Source: Mesorhizobium sp. AR10 (GTDB taxonomy: Bacteria > Pseudomonadota > Alphaproteobacteria > Rhizobiales > Rhizobiaceae). Taken from it: a DNA stretch of 64,000 nt. The notes beneath the pieces are model-generated. The model did not search any database. It worked only from the letters and a program-made list of their open reading frames with translations, and had not been told where the DNA came from. Position 1 is the stretch's first letter, and every line of letters begins with the position of its first letter. A program made the translations under genes and the position numbers. Of the stretch, positions 27,241-35,889 are shown one piece after another. The stretch spans positions 3,078,001 to 3,142,000 of the forward strand of contig NZ_CP080524.1 in the NCBI RefSeq assembly GCF_024746795.1. Reading direction: 5' to 3'.

Positions 27241-28424
27241 ACGAGCACCCCACCGGTTTTCAAATGGACTATCTCGCCGAGGCGGCGACGCTTTTGGCGC
27301 ATGACGATCCGTTCCCCGGCGGCGCGGTGGTGCCGCCGATCTACCAGACCTCGCTGTTCACCTTCGCCAACTACGCCGAGATGGCCGACACTTTTGCCGG
27401 CCGGCGGCGCCAGCCGATCTATTCGCGCGGCGACAATCCCACGGTCATGGAGTTCGAGGCGCGCGTCGCGGCCCTTGAAGGCGCGGAAGCGGCACGCGGT
27501 TTTTCCAGCGGCATGGCGGCGATCAGCGCCACGGTGCTTGCCTTCGTCGGCGCCGGCGAGCGCATCGTCGCCGTGCGCAACTGTTATGGCGACGCCTACC
27601 GGCTGTTCGAGCGGCTGTTTCCGCGCCTCAACATCAAGGTCGACTATGTCGACGGCTCCGACCCCGATGCGGCGGCGGCGGCATTGCCTGGCGCCAAGCT
27701 GCTCTACCTGGAAAGCCCGACCTCGATGATGTTCGAGCTGCAGGACATCGCGCATCTGACGCGGCTGGCCAAGGAGCAAGGCATCATCACCAGCATCGAC
27801 AATTCCTGGGCGACGCCGGTGTTTCAGAAGCCGATTTCGCATGGCGTCGACCTCGTGCTGCATTCGGCTTCGAAATATCTCGGCGGCCACAGCGACACTG
27901 TCGCCGGTGTGGTCGCCGGTTCAGCCGCCCATATCAGCCGCATCAACGAACAGACCTATTCCTCGCTCGGCGGCAAGCTTTCGCCTTTCGAGGCGTGGCT
28001 GCTGTTGCGTGGCCTGCGCACGCTGCCGCTACGGCTGCCGCATCACATGAAGAGCGGCCTGACGATCGCCGAACGACTGAAGGCGCATGGCCAGGTCGAG
28101 CGGGTCAATCACCCGGCCTATTCCAACCATCCCGGCAAGGCGACGCTGGCCGGCTATGCCGGGCTGTTTTCCTTCGAGGTGACGGAGGATGTCGACATTC
28201 CGGCGTTCGTCGATGCGCTGAAATTCTTCCGCATCGGCGTCAGCTGGGGCGGTCACGAAAGCCTGGTCGTTCCGGCAAAAGCCTCGCTCGAACAGACGCC
28301 GGGCCTGAATTCGATGGCGCGCTTCGGCGTCAGCCCCCGAACCATCCGCTTCAACGTCGGATTGGAAAGTGTCGAGGATCTGTGGGCCGACATCGCCCAG
28401 GCCTTCGACAAAGCAAAAAAATAA
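27237..28424 (+). CDS. PLP-dependent Cys/Met-metabolism family enzyme (C-S lyase/gamma-synthase type)
   Basis: 395 residues, cystathionine beta-lyase/gamma-synthase fold. Landmarks are IYSRGDNPTVMEFEARVAAL, GFSSGMAAISATVLAF, the cofactor aspartate in ITSIDNSWATPVF and the PLP lysine in LHSASKYLGGHSD. Starts inside the regulator stop codon and ends 30 bases before a sugar-type binding protein gene. Catabolic rather than methionine-biosynthetic context; the true substrate (a thioether, or another beta- or gamma-substituted amino acid) is unknown. Confidence 0.8.
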   Translation: MNEHPTGFQMDYLAEAATLLAHDDPFPGGAVVPPIYQTSLFTFANYAEMADTFAGRRRQPIYSRGDNPTVMEFEARVAALEGAEAARGFSSGMAAISATVLAFVGAGERIVAVRNCYGDAYRLFERLFPRLNIKVDYVDGSDPDAAAAALPGAKLLYLESPTSMMFELQDIAHLTRLAKEQGIITSIDNSWATPVFQKPISHGVDLVLHSASKYLGGHSDTVAGVVAGSAAHISRINEQTYSSLGGKLSPFEAWLLLRGLRTLPLRLPHHMKSGLTIAERLKAHGQVERVNHPAYSNHPGKATLAGYAGLFSFEVTEDVDIPAFVDALKFFRIGVSWGGHESLVVPAKASLEQTPGLNSMARFGVSPRTIRFNVGLESVEDLWADIAQAFDKAKK

Positions 28425-28454
28425 ACGGAGCCGTTCAAAATGGGAGTACCTGAC

Positions 28455-29729
28455 ATGAAAAGACTGAGCATCATGCTTGCCACCGCCGCCGGACTGGCGA
28501 TTTCCGCCAGTGGCGCGCTGGCCGAGTCCACCCTCAAGATGGTCGAGGTTATCACCAGCCCGCCGCGCACCGAATTCCTCAAGAAGCAGATCGCAGAGTT
28601 CGAGGCGGCCAATCCGGGCGTCAAGGTGGAACTGGTCTCGCTGCCCTGGGGCCAGGCGTTCGAAAAATTCCTGACCATGGTGCAGGCCGGCGACACGCCC
28701 GACATCGTCGAGATGCCGGAACGCTGGATGGGCCTCTATGCCACCAATGGTCAGCTCGAGGATCTCGGCCCCTACATGGCCAAATGGGACGATGCCAAGA
28801 CGCTGGGCGAGCGCGCCAAGCAGTTCGGCTCGACAGTCAACAACACCCAGTACATGATCCCCTACGGTTATTATCTGAACGCGCTGTTTTGGAACAAGAA
28901 GCTGTTCAAGGAGGCCGGTCTCGACGGTCCGCCGACGACGCTCGACGAATTCGTCGAGGACTCCAAGAAGATCTCCGCATTGCCGGGCAAGTACGGCTAC
29001 TGCATGCGCGGCGGTCCGGGCGCCTTCAACGGCATGCACATGTTCATGAACATCGCAGCCGGCAAGGGCGGCTACTTCAACGAGGACGGCACCTCGACCA
29101 TCAACGAAGAAGGCTCGATCAAGGGCCTGCAGATGCTTGCCGACATGTACAAGGACGGCCTGGCGCCGAAGGACGCGGTGAGCTGGGGCTTCAACGAAAC
29201 CGTCACCGGCTTCTATTCCGGTACCTGCGCCATGCTCAACCAGGATCCGGACGCGCTGCTCGGCATTGCCGACAAGATGAGCGCCGACGACTTCGCCGTG
29301 GCGCCGATGCCGGTCGGGCCGAGCGGTAAATCCTATCCGACGCTCGGCTATGCCGGCTGGGCGATGTTTGCCAATTCCCAGCACAAGGACGATGCCTGGA
29401 AACTGATGGCGACGCTGCTGTCGCCCAAGGACAATCTGGGATGGGCAAAGGAAGTCGGCGTCATCCCGATCCACAACGGCGCCGACCAGGACGGCCATTT
29501 CAAAACCGAGCAGTTCAAGGGCTGGTTCACCGAACTGAACAGCGACAAGTACGAAATGGTGACGCCGCCGACGCATCTGGAAAACCTCGGCAATTTCGTC
29601 GACCAGGTGGCGATCAAGAACTTCCAGGAAGTGCTTCTCGGCCAGAAGACGGCCAAGGACGTGGCCGACGAATGGGCCAAGTTCCTGACCAAGGAGCAGC
29701 AGGACTGGATGGCCAAGAACAAGAAGTAA
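28455..29729 (+). CDS. CUT1-type sugar ABC transporter binding protein (SBP family 1)
   Basis: 424 residues, MalE/UgpB-like. Signal peptide MKRLSIMLATAAGLAISASG then ALAES. SBP_bac_1 features are FEAANPGVKVELVSLPWG, LTMVQAGDTPDIVEMPERW and a C-terminal AGWAMFANSQHKDDAWKLM. The ATG at 28455 is preferred (GGGAG eight bases before, classic signal peptide at the N-terminus); another ATG lies five codons upstream. A palindromic repeat separates it from the permease genes. Confidence 0.85.
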   Translation: MKRLSIMLATAAGLAISASGALAESTLKMVEVITSPPRTEFLKKQIAEFEAANPGVKVELVSLPWGQAFEKFLTMVQAGDTPDIVEMPERWMGLYATNGQLEDLGPYMAKWDDAKTLGERAKQFGSTVNNTQYMIPYGYYLNALFWNKKLFKEAGLDGPPTTLDEFVEDSKKISALPGKYGYCMRGGPGAFNGMHMFMNIAAGKGGYFNEDGTSTINEEGSIKGLQMLADMYKDGLAPKDAVSWGFNETVTGFYSGTCAMLNQDPDALLGIADKMSADDFAVAPMPVGPSGKSYPTLGYAGWAMFANSQHKDDAWKLMATLLSPKDNLGWAKEVGVIPIHNGADQDGHFKTEQFKGWFTELNSDKYEMVTPPTHLENLGNFVDQVAIKNFQEVLLGQKTAKDVADEWAKFLTKEQQDWMAKNKK

Positions 29730-29738
29730 CTTTTCTTC

Positions 29739-29885
29739 CTTCTCTCCGTTTACGGGAGAAGGTGTCACGAAGTGACGGATGAGGGGCGGCGCTAGGCCTG
29801 CCAGCTTTGGTGCCGCCCCTCATCTGCCTGCCGGCTTTCGTCCGCTGCGCGGACCGCTCCTCAGCTCCCCGTGAACGGGAGAAGG
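29739..29885. repeat. Palindromic intergenic repeat between binding protein and permease genes
   Basis: The core is a perfect 13-base inverted repeat, GATGAGGGGCGGC (29778-29790) and GCCGCCCCTCATC (29812-29824). It is flanked by two copies of a CTCCCGT-like, ACGGGAGAAGG-ending palindrome (about 29739-29762 and 29864-29885). This composition resembles intergenic repeats found widely in rhizobial genomes as I remember them. Transcribed, it would fold into a long stem after the binding-protein mRNA. Confidence 0.7.
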
Positions 29886-29928
29886 ACGCTGTCCCCCGAT
29901 GCTACTCCAGGAGACGATCCAGAAACCA

Positions 29929-30852
29929 ATGACCTATGCCGTGTCCGAAATACGATCCGCCGGCAAGCCGCGCCGCAAGCGGCTATCCCATGCCGCTATC
30001 GAACCCTGGCTCTATCTCAGCCCGGCGATCGTGCTTCTGGTGGTGGTGCTTGTGGTGCCGCTGATCATCGGCATCAGCTATTCGTTCCGCAAATTCTCCG
30101 CCTTCAAGTCGGAATATGTCGGCCTCGGCCAGTATCAGGCCATGCTGTCCGACCAGGTGCTGGGGCAGGCGCTGGTCAACACGCTGTGGTGGACGGTCGC
30201 CAGCCTGTTTTTCCAGTTCTTCCTCGGCCTCGGCCTGGCGCTGCTGCTTGACAAACCGTTTATAGGCCGCAAGTTCGTGCAGGCGGTGGTCTTCCTGCCC
30301 TGGGCGGTGCCGTCGTTCCTGTCCGGCCTCACCTGGGCATGGCTGTTCAACCCGATCATCGGGCCGCTGCCGCACTGGCTTTATGCGCTGGGGCTCAAGG
30401 CCGAGCCGACCAACATTCTGTCCGATCCGGCCACCGCCATGTGGGGACCGATCATCGCCAACATCTGGTTCGGCATCCCGTTCTTTGCCATCACGCTGCT
30501 TGCGGCGCTGAAGTCGATCCCCTCGGAACTGCATGAGGCGGCGGCGATCGACGGCGCCTCGCCATGGCAGCGCTTCACCAAGGTGACGCTGCCGTTCCTG
30601 GCGCCCACCATCGTCATCACCGTCATGCTGCGCACGATCTGGATCGCCACCTTTGCCGACCTGATCTTCGTCATGACCGAAGGCGGACCGGCCGGCTCGA
30701 CTAGCACCGTGCCGGTCTACATCTATGTCAGCGCCTTCAAGTCGCTGGACAAGGGCTATGCCTCAGCGGTGGCGGTGCTGCTGCTGGTTCTGCTCATCGT
30801 CTACGCGATCGCGCTGATCGCCATCCGCCGCTCGCTGGTGAGGCACGTCTGA
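29929..30852 (+). CDS. CUT1 sugar ABC transporter permease (MalF/UgpA type)
   Basis: 307 residues from ATG 29929 (an ATG at 29899 is also possible). Six hydrophobic segments begin with YLSPAIVLLVVVLVVPLIIG. The EAA loop is seen as ELHEAAAIDGASPWQRFTKV followed by LPFLAPT. Couples translationally with the next gene (TGATG). Confidence 0.85.
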   Translation: MTYAVSEIRSAGKPRRKRLSHAAIEPWLYLSPAIVLLVVVLVVPLIIGISYSFRKFSAFKSEYVGLGQYQAMLSDQVLGQALVNTLWWTVASLFFQFFLGLGLALLLDKPFIGRKFVQAVVFLPWAVPSFLSGLTWAWLFNPIIGPLPHWLYALGLKAEPTNILSDPATAMWGPIIANIWFGIPFFAITLLAALKSIPSELHEAAAIDGASPWQRFTKVTLPFLAPTIVITVMLRTIWIATFADLIFVMTEGGPAGSTSTVPVYIYVSAFKSLDKGYASAVAVLLLVLLIVYAIALIAIRRSLVRHV

Positions 30853-31700
30853 TGATCGCCGGACGCTCGACCTCATCGCGTATTTTCAGCGGCATCGGCC
30901 TCTACGGCGCCATCGCCGCCTATATGATCTTCGCGCTGTTCCCCATCTTCTGGACGCTGAAAATATCGGTCACACCCGAACGCCTGCTCTATTCCGAAGG
31001 CATCACCTTGTGGCCGTCGCAGACCACCTTCCGGAACTTCATCACTGTGCTGGAAGCCTCGGATTTTCCACGCTATTTCCTGAACAGCGTCATCGTCTCG
31101 GTGTCGACGGCGGCCTTCGTCACCATCATCGCCACGCTCGCCGGATACGCCATGTCGCGCTTTAGCTTCCGCGGCAAGGCGACGCTGGCCATCATGCTGC
31201 TGCTGACCCAGACGTTTCCGCTGGTGATGGTCATTCCGCCGATCTACCGCGTCATGGGCCAGCTCGGCCTCACCAACAGCCTGGTCGGGCTGATCATCAT
31301 CTACACCGCCTTCAACACCGCCTTCGCCACCTTCCTGATGCAGTCCTTCTTCGACGGCATTCCCAAGGACCTCGAAGAGGCGGCGATGATCGACGGCTGC
31401 ACGCGCGCCCAGGCGATGCGCAAGGTGATCGTGCCGCTGACGCTGCCCGGCATGGGCGCGACGCTCGGCTTCGTCTTCACCGCCGCCTGGAGCGAGCTGC
31501 TGTTCGCGCTGATGCTGATTTCCAGCGACGACCAGAAGACTTTTGCCGTCGGCTTGCTCACCTATATCGGCAAATTTGCCGTCGACTGGGGACAGATGAT
31601 GGCGGCGTCGATCCTGGCGCTGATCCCGGTCTGCATCTTCTTCGCTTTCCTGCAACGCTATCTCGTCACCGGCCTCACTGCCGGCGCGGTCAAAGGATAA
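30852..31700 (+). CDS. CUT1 sugar ABC transporter permease (MalG/UgpE type)
   Basis: 282 residues. The N-terminal segment IAAYMIFALFPIFWTLKISV, further membrane helices and the EAA loop DLEEAAMIDGCTRAQAMRKV then IVPLTLPG are typical of MalG-type permeases. The ATG overlaps the previous stop; the ATPase gene starts 4 bases after its stop. Confidence 0.87.
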   Translation: MIAGRSTSSRIFSGIGLYGAIAAYMIFALFPIFWTLKISVTPERLLYSEGITLWPSQTTFRNFITVLEASDFPRYFLNSVIVSVSTAAFVTIIATLAGYAMSRFSFRGKATLAIMLLLTQTFPLVMVIPPIYRVMGQLGLTNSLVGLIIIYTAFNTAFATFLMQSFFDGIPKDLEEAAMIDGCTRAQAMRKVIVPLTLPGMGATLGFVFTAAWSELLFALMLISSDDQKTFAVGLLTYIGKFAVDWGQMMAASILALIPVCIFFAFLQRYLVTGLTAGAVKG

Positions 31701-31703
31701 TCG

Positions 31704-32771
31704 ATGGCTTCCGTCACGCTGCAAAACGTCGAGAAGGACTACGGCTCGCTGCGCATACTGCACGGTGTCGATCTGGAGATCGCCGACGGCGAATTCGTCG
31801 TGCTGGTCGGCCCGTCCGGCTGCGGCAAGTCGACCTTGCTGCGCATGATCGCCGGGCTGGAGGAGGTCTCGGGCGGTGAGATCCGCATCGGCGAGCGGCT
31901 GGTCAACGATGTCGCACCGAAGGACCGCGACATCGCCATGGTGTTCCAGTCCTACGCGCTCTATCCGCATATGGACGTGTCGTCGAATATGGGCTTCAGC
32001 CTGTTGCTGAAGAAGGCCGAGAAGACGACGATCGAGACGCGGGTGGGTGCTGCCGCCAAGCGGCTCGGCCTCGACAGTTTCCTGCAGCGGCTGCCGCGCC
32101 AGCTTTCCGGCGGCCAGCGCCAGCGCGTCGCCATGGGCCGCGCCATCGTGCGCGATCCCAAGGTCTTTCTGTTCGACGAGCCGCTCAGCAATCTCGATGC
32201 CAAGCTGCGCGTCCATATGCGGGCCGAGATCAAGGCGTTGCACCAGCAGCTCAAGACCACGTCGGTCTATGTCACCCACGACCAGATCGAGGCCATGACC
32301 ATGGCCGACCGCATCGTCGTCATGCATGACGGCTTCGTGCAGCAGGTCGGCCACCCGCTCGAGCTCTATGACCGGCCGATCAACATGTTCGTCGCCGGCT
32401 TCATCGGCTCGCCAGGCATGAATTTCCTGCCGGCAAAGGTCGACAAGAGCGGCAAGGTGGACGCGGTGCTGGCCGATGGCCAGAAGCTGAGATTGCCGGA
32501 CGGTCTGCCGCTGAAGGACGGCGACGCACTCACCGTCGGGCTGCGGCCGGAGCATATCCAGCTCTCGGAAGACGGTGCGCTCAAGGCAGAGGTCGAAGTG
32601 GTGGAGCCGCTTGGCCTTTCGACCCAGTTCTACGTCAAGCTGGCGGGACAGCAGGTCTGCGTCTTTGTCATGGGGCGCAGCAATGTCAGGCCGGGCGATT
32701 GGGTGCGGTTGGCCGCCGATCCGGCGGCGTTGCATCTGTTCGATCCGGCAGGCGGAAGCCGTATCGGATAA
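31704..32771 (+). CDS. Sugar ABC transporter ATPase (MsmK/UgpC/MalK type)
   Basis: 355 residues. Walker A GPSGCGKST, signature LSGGQRQRVAMGRAI, Walker B VFLFDEPLSNLD and the switch histidine in YVTHDQIEAM. A C-terminal TOBE-type domain (LTVGLRPEHIQLSEDGAL) is present, as in ATPases of oligosaccharide and glycerol-phosphate importers. Completes the five-gene operon from the PLP enzyme. Confidence 0.88.
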   Translation: MASVTLQNVEKDYGSLRILHGVDLEIADGEFVVLVGPSGCGKSTLLRMIAGLEEVSGGEIRIGERLVNDVAPKDRDIAMVFQSYALYPHMDVSSNMGFSLLLKKAEKTTIETRVGAAAKRLGLDSFLQRLPRQLSGGQRQRVAMGRAIVRDPKVFLFDEPLSNLDAKLRVHMRAEIKALHQQLKTTSVYVTHDQIEAMTMADRIVVMHDGFVQQVGHPLELYDRPINMFVAGFIGSPGMNFLPAKVDKSGKVDAVLADGQKLRLPDGLPLKDGDALTVGLRPEHIQLSEDGALKAEVEVVEPLGLSTQFYVKLAGQQVCVFVMGRSNVRPGDWVRLAADPAALHLFDPAGGSRIG

Positions 32772-32967
32772 GGGTTTCGTGCTGGTTGGGCCATTCGCGT
32801 CGCTCGCCGAAAATTGATTGCCGCCATCGCCCGTTTGCGCGACCGAATGGAAAAATAGTTCGTCGCGGCGGTGTCGAAAGGCCTATCATTCCTTTTGCCG
32901 CATTCGGAAGTCTATCAAACTTGTAGGCATTGAAGGCGGGCTTGCCCGTAGCGAAAAGGTGCCAAGC

Positions 32968-33531
32968 ATGCCCAATCCAACCGTCGTCGGCTTTTCAGGC
33001 AATTTCACCCGGCCGTCAAAGACGCGCGGCTTCGTCGAACAGGTGGTCAGGGACATTGCGCGCCAGCATGGCCTGTCGGCGAGCAGCTACGACGTGGAAG
33101 ACCTCGGTCCATCGCTCGGCGGTGCCAAGTGGGCGCGCGACCTGGACGGACAGGCGCGGACCATTCTCGACGCCATCGTGAATGCCGATGTCCTGGTGGT
33201 GGGCTCGCCAACCTACAAGGGCAGCTACACCGGACTGTTCAAGCACTTCTTCGATCTCTTCGATCCCGTATCCTTGAAGGGCAAGCCGGTGGTGTTGCTG
33301 GCCACCGGCGGCGGCGAGCGGCATGCGCTGATCGTCGAGCATCAATTGCGGCCGCTGTTCGGCTTCTTCGAAGCCTTTGCGCTGCCGACCGCAGTTTACG
33401 CCACGGACAAGGATTTCAGTGACGGGGTGCTTCGGTCAGAGCCGATCCTAAAGCGCGTTGCGCAAGCCGTCGACGAGGTCGGATACGCGCTGTCCCACCG
33501 GTCCGCTGCCCAAAGGCTGGCAGCGGAGTAG
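32968..33531 (+). CDS. NAD(P)H-dependent FMN reductase family protein
   Basis: 187 residues, flavodoxin-like fold of the SsuE/MsuE type: VVGFSGNFTRPSKTRGFVEQ near the N-terminus and the FMN-contact VVGSPTYKGSYTGLFKHFFD, with LLATGGGERHAL in the C-terminal half. ATG 32968 with AAGGTG upstream. It follows the ATPase by 196 bases that hold no gene I can see, so it may be its own unit. Such reductases often serve flavin-dependent desulfonating monooxygenases, but none is adjacent. Confidence 0.75.
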   Translation: MPNPTVVGFSGNFTRPSKTRGFVEQVVRDIARQHGLSASSYDVEDLGPSLGGAKWARDLDGQARTILDAIVNADVLVVGSPTYKGSYTGLFKHFFDLFDPVSLKGKPVVLLATGGGERHALIVEHQLRPLFGFFEAFALPTAVYATDKDFSDGVLRSEPILKRVAQAVDEVGYALSHRSAAQRLAAE

Positions 33532-33561
33532 GGCTGGGTTCCTGGTCCAAGTCGACGGGTC

Positions 33562-34593
33562 CTAGTTCTTGTCGACCGGCTTCGAGCGCATCCGCGAGAC
33601 GGTCTCGCGTTCGGCCCGCTTGGAGCGCAGCGGCGGCAGGCCGCGATCGATCAGGTCCATGTCCTCCAGCACCATGTCGCCCATGCGCTTGAAGGCGATG
33701 TCGAGCGCGCCGGCGCGATGCGCCGAACGCAGGAAGCCGGGCAGGGCGCGGACCGCGTGGTCCTGCGCCAGCGGCTCTTCTGGGAAGACGTCGCTGGCGG
33801 CGACGATGTGGCCGCTGCGAACGGCGTCCATCAGCGCCGGAAAATCGACGACGCCGGCGCGGCTGAGCAGGATGAAGGTGGCGCCCTTGCGCATGCTGGC
33901 AAAGGCCTCAGCGCCGAGAAAGCCCTGGTTCTCGCTTGTGACCGACGCGACGACGAAGACGAAATCGCTGGTCGATAGCACCTCGTCCAGCGAGGCCGGC
34001 TCGACGCCATTCTCGATCAGGATCGACGGCGGCAGCCAAGGGTCGAAGACTTTGGTCCGCGTGCGAAAGCCCGACAGCAGCCGGTTGAGCGCACGGCCAA
34101 GATCGCCAAAGCCGATGATGCCGACATCCGCACCTGAGAGCAGCCGGGCTGTTTGATTGCCGTCGCCACCCCACAGCTCCTTGCCTTGCCGGAAGGCGAG
34201 ATCGGCATCGACGATGTTGCGGGCGAGGTTGAGCGCCATGGCAAGGCCGAGTTCGGCCACCGGCTCGGCAAAGACCAGACCCGTGGTGACCACATGGATG
34301 CCACGCGCAAACAGCGTCTCATAGGGCATGTTGTTGAGGAGGTTGGTTTCGACATTGAAAACGCAGCGCAGCGCCTTCATCGCATCGAGCGTCTCCGGCG
34401 CGATCGGCGGCTGGCCGACGATGTAGCGCGCCTCGGCCAGCACATCGGCGGGCAGCTTGGCGACGCCGTCCGGCGTTGTCTCGACGATGCAGTACTTCGC
34501 CCTGAGGCGTCCAAGCTGCGGTGGTGTGAAGATGAGGTCGAGCGTGCGTGGTTCAGGCGCGCTGATGACCAGCGGCAAGGCGCTGTCGGACAT
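33562..34593 (-). CDS. D-isomer-specific 2-hydroxyacid dehydrogenase family protein
   Basis: 343 residues. The NAD fold is VGIIGFGDLGRALNRLL. The catalytic triad can be placed: arginine in ILLSRAGVVDFPAL, glutamate in SDVFPEEPLAQ and histidine in LRSAHRAGAL. The ATG at 34593 follows GGGAGGATTTACC. Divergent from the LacI regulator, sharing a 145-base gap with two operator-like sites, so probably co-regulated with the sugar importer. Substrate unknown, likely a 2-hydroxy or 2-oxo acid from sugar breakdown. Confidence 0.78.
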   Translation of the reverse strand: MSDSALPLVISAPEPRTLDLIFTPPQLGRLRAKYCIVETTPDGVAKLPADVLAEARYIVGQPPIAPETLDAMKALRCVFNVETNLLNNMPYETLFARGIHVVTTGLVFAEPVAELGLAMALNLARNIVDADLAFRQGKELWGGDGNQTARLLSGADVGIIGFGDLGRALNRLLSGFRTRTKVFDPWLPPSILIENGVEPASLDEVLSTSDFVFVVASVTSENQGFLGAEAFASMRKGATFILLSRAGVVDFPALMDAVRSGHIVAASDVFPEEPLAQDHAVRALPGFLRSAHRAGALDIAFKRMGDMVLEDMDLIDRGLPPLRSKRAERETVSRMRSKPVDKN

Positions 34594-34652
34594 GGTAAAT
34601 CCTCCCGGCGCGATCCGCATCGCGCCACTCAAGAATTCTGTTTTACCTAGGA

Positions 34653-34685
34653 TTAAACGATTTACAACTGCGAAAAATCGATTTA
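34653..34685. promoter_or_regulatory. Tandem LacI-type operators in the divergent gap
   Basis: Two sites of the form TAAATCGATTTA: TTAAACGATTTA (34653-34664) and AAAATCGATTTA (34674-34685). Their centres are 21 bases apart, two helical turns. The same word in perfect form occurs inside the importer's first gene (35912-35923). The central CG dyad is typical for LacI-family operators, and the gene to the right encodes such a regulator. Confidence 0.68.
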
Positions 34686-34738
34686 CCGATTGTACCGCGA
34701 GGCAAATTGCAGCGGCCCTCGCCCTCGGGAGGAGGACT

Positions 34739-35812
34739 ATGGCGCATCGGCAAGCCCAGCAGCGGCGTCCGTCGATCCACGACGTGGCAAGCCGCGCCGG
34801 CGTGTCCGCCGCCACCGTTTCCAAGGTCATGCAGGGCGTGACAACAGTAAAGCCCGAAAATGCGCAGCGCGTCTTCGATGCCGTCGAGATGTTGGGCTAC
34901 CGCGTCGACCCGCTGGCCTCCGACATGCGGCGGGCCAAGCGCCGCATCATCGGCGCCATCATGCCGGAGTTCGAGAGCGAATTCTTCGGCCAGATGGTCA
35001 CCCAACTCGAAAGCCTGGCCGAGCAGCGCGGCTATACGCTGGTGGCGGCGTCCAGCCGTGAATCGGAAGCGCGCGAAAAGGAAATCCTGGCGCGCATGCA
35101 TGACTGGCGGGTCGCCGGCGTGGTGCTGGCGCCGGTGCGCAACGAGCATGGACCGGCGGCCGCATTCATGAAGCTGAACGGCATGACCGGCGTGCTGATC
35201 GACCGCGTGCTGGCCGACGATGCCTTCGATACGGTCTCGGCCGATAGCGCCGCCGCCAGCGGCGAAGTGGCGCGCGAACTTCTCGGCAAGGGCCATCGTC
35301 ACATCCTCTTGGTCGGTCTCGGAGAGCAGGCGGCGACGGTGCGGGCCCGTCTCGACGGTTTTCGCGCCAAGGCGCTGGAACTGGTGCCGGACGTCCGCAT
35401 CGATGTCGTCCTTTCGGAGAGCGACGTCGAACCGCTGAGAACGCTGCTGCGCGACTATTTCGACAAGGGCGCCAATGGAGGCGAACGTCCGACGGCGGTT
35501 TATTCTCTGTTTCTCAAGGGCACGCTGGTGGCGCTTTCCGAATTCCGGCGGCGCGGCTGGCATTGCCCGAACGACATCTCGCTGGTCGGCTTCGACGACG
35601 CCGAATGGATGCAGGTGACATGGCCGGCCATCGCCGCCGTGGTGCAGCCGGTCCGGCAGATCGCCGTCCAGGCGATGGATGTGTTGTTTCGCAGGATCGA
35701 AGGAGAGGACGGTCCGCCCAAGGCGCGGCTCGAGCCTTGCAAGGTTTTGATGCGGGAATCCGTTGGCTCGCCAGGCAACGGCCCGCATTCCGGGGGAGGA
35801 GACCGACAATAG
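34739..35812 (+). CDS. LacI-family transcriptional repressor
   Basis: 357 residues. The N-terminal LacI helix-turn-helix is PSIHDVASRAGVSAATVSKV, followed by the hinge and a periplasmic-binding-protein-like sensor (IIGAIMPEFESEFFG, LIDRVLADDAFDTVSAD, ISLVGFDDAEWMQ). The ATG at 34739 has GGGAGGAGGA. Located between a divergent dehydrogenase and a downstream sugar importer; the operators at 34653-34685 and 35912-35923 are its likely targets. Confidence 0.88.
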   Translation: MAHRQAQQRRPSIHDVASRAGVSAATVSKVMQGVTTVKPENAQRVFDAVEMLGYRVDPLASDMRRAKRRIIGAIMPEFESEFFGQMVTQLESLAEQRGYTLVAASSRESEAREKEILARMHDWRVAGVVLAPVRNEHGPAAAFMKLNGMTGVLIDRVLADDAFDTVSADSAAASGEVARELLGKGHRHILLVGLGEQAATVRARLDGFRAKALELVPDVRIDVVLSESDVEPLRTLLRDYFDKGANGGERPTAVYSLFLKGTLVALSEFRRRGWHCPNDISLVGFDDAEWMQVTWPAIAAVVQPVRQIAVQAMDVLFRRIEGEDGPPKARLEPCKVLMRESVGSPGNGPHSGGGDRQ

Positions 35813-35889
35813 CCCCCATTGTCGAAGACGGACCAAAGGCGCCGGACCTGGCTGTGGCTCACGGCGCGTGATATCAACCGGAGGATAAA

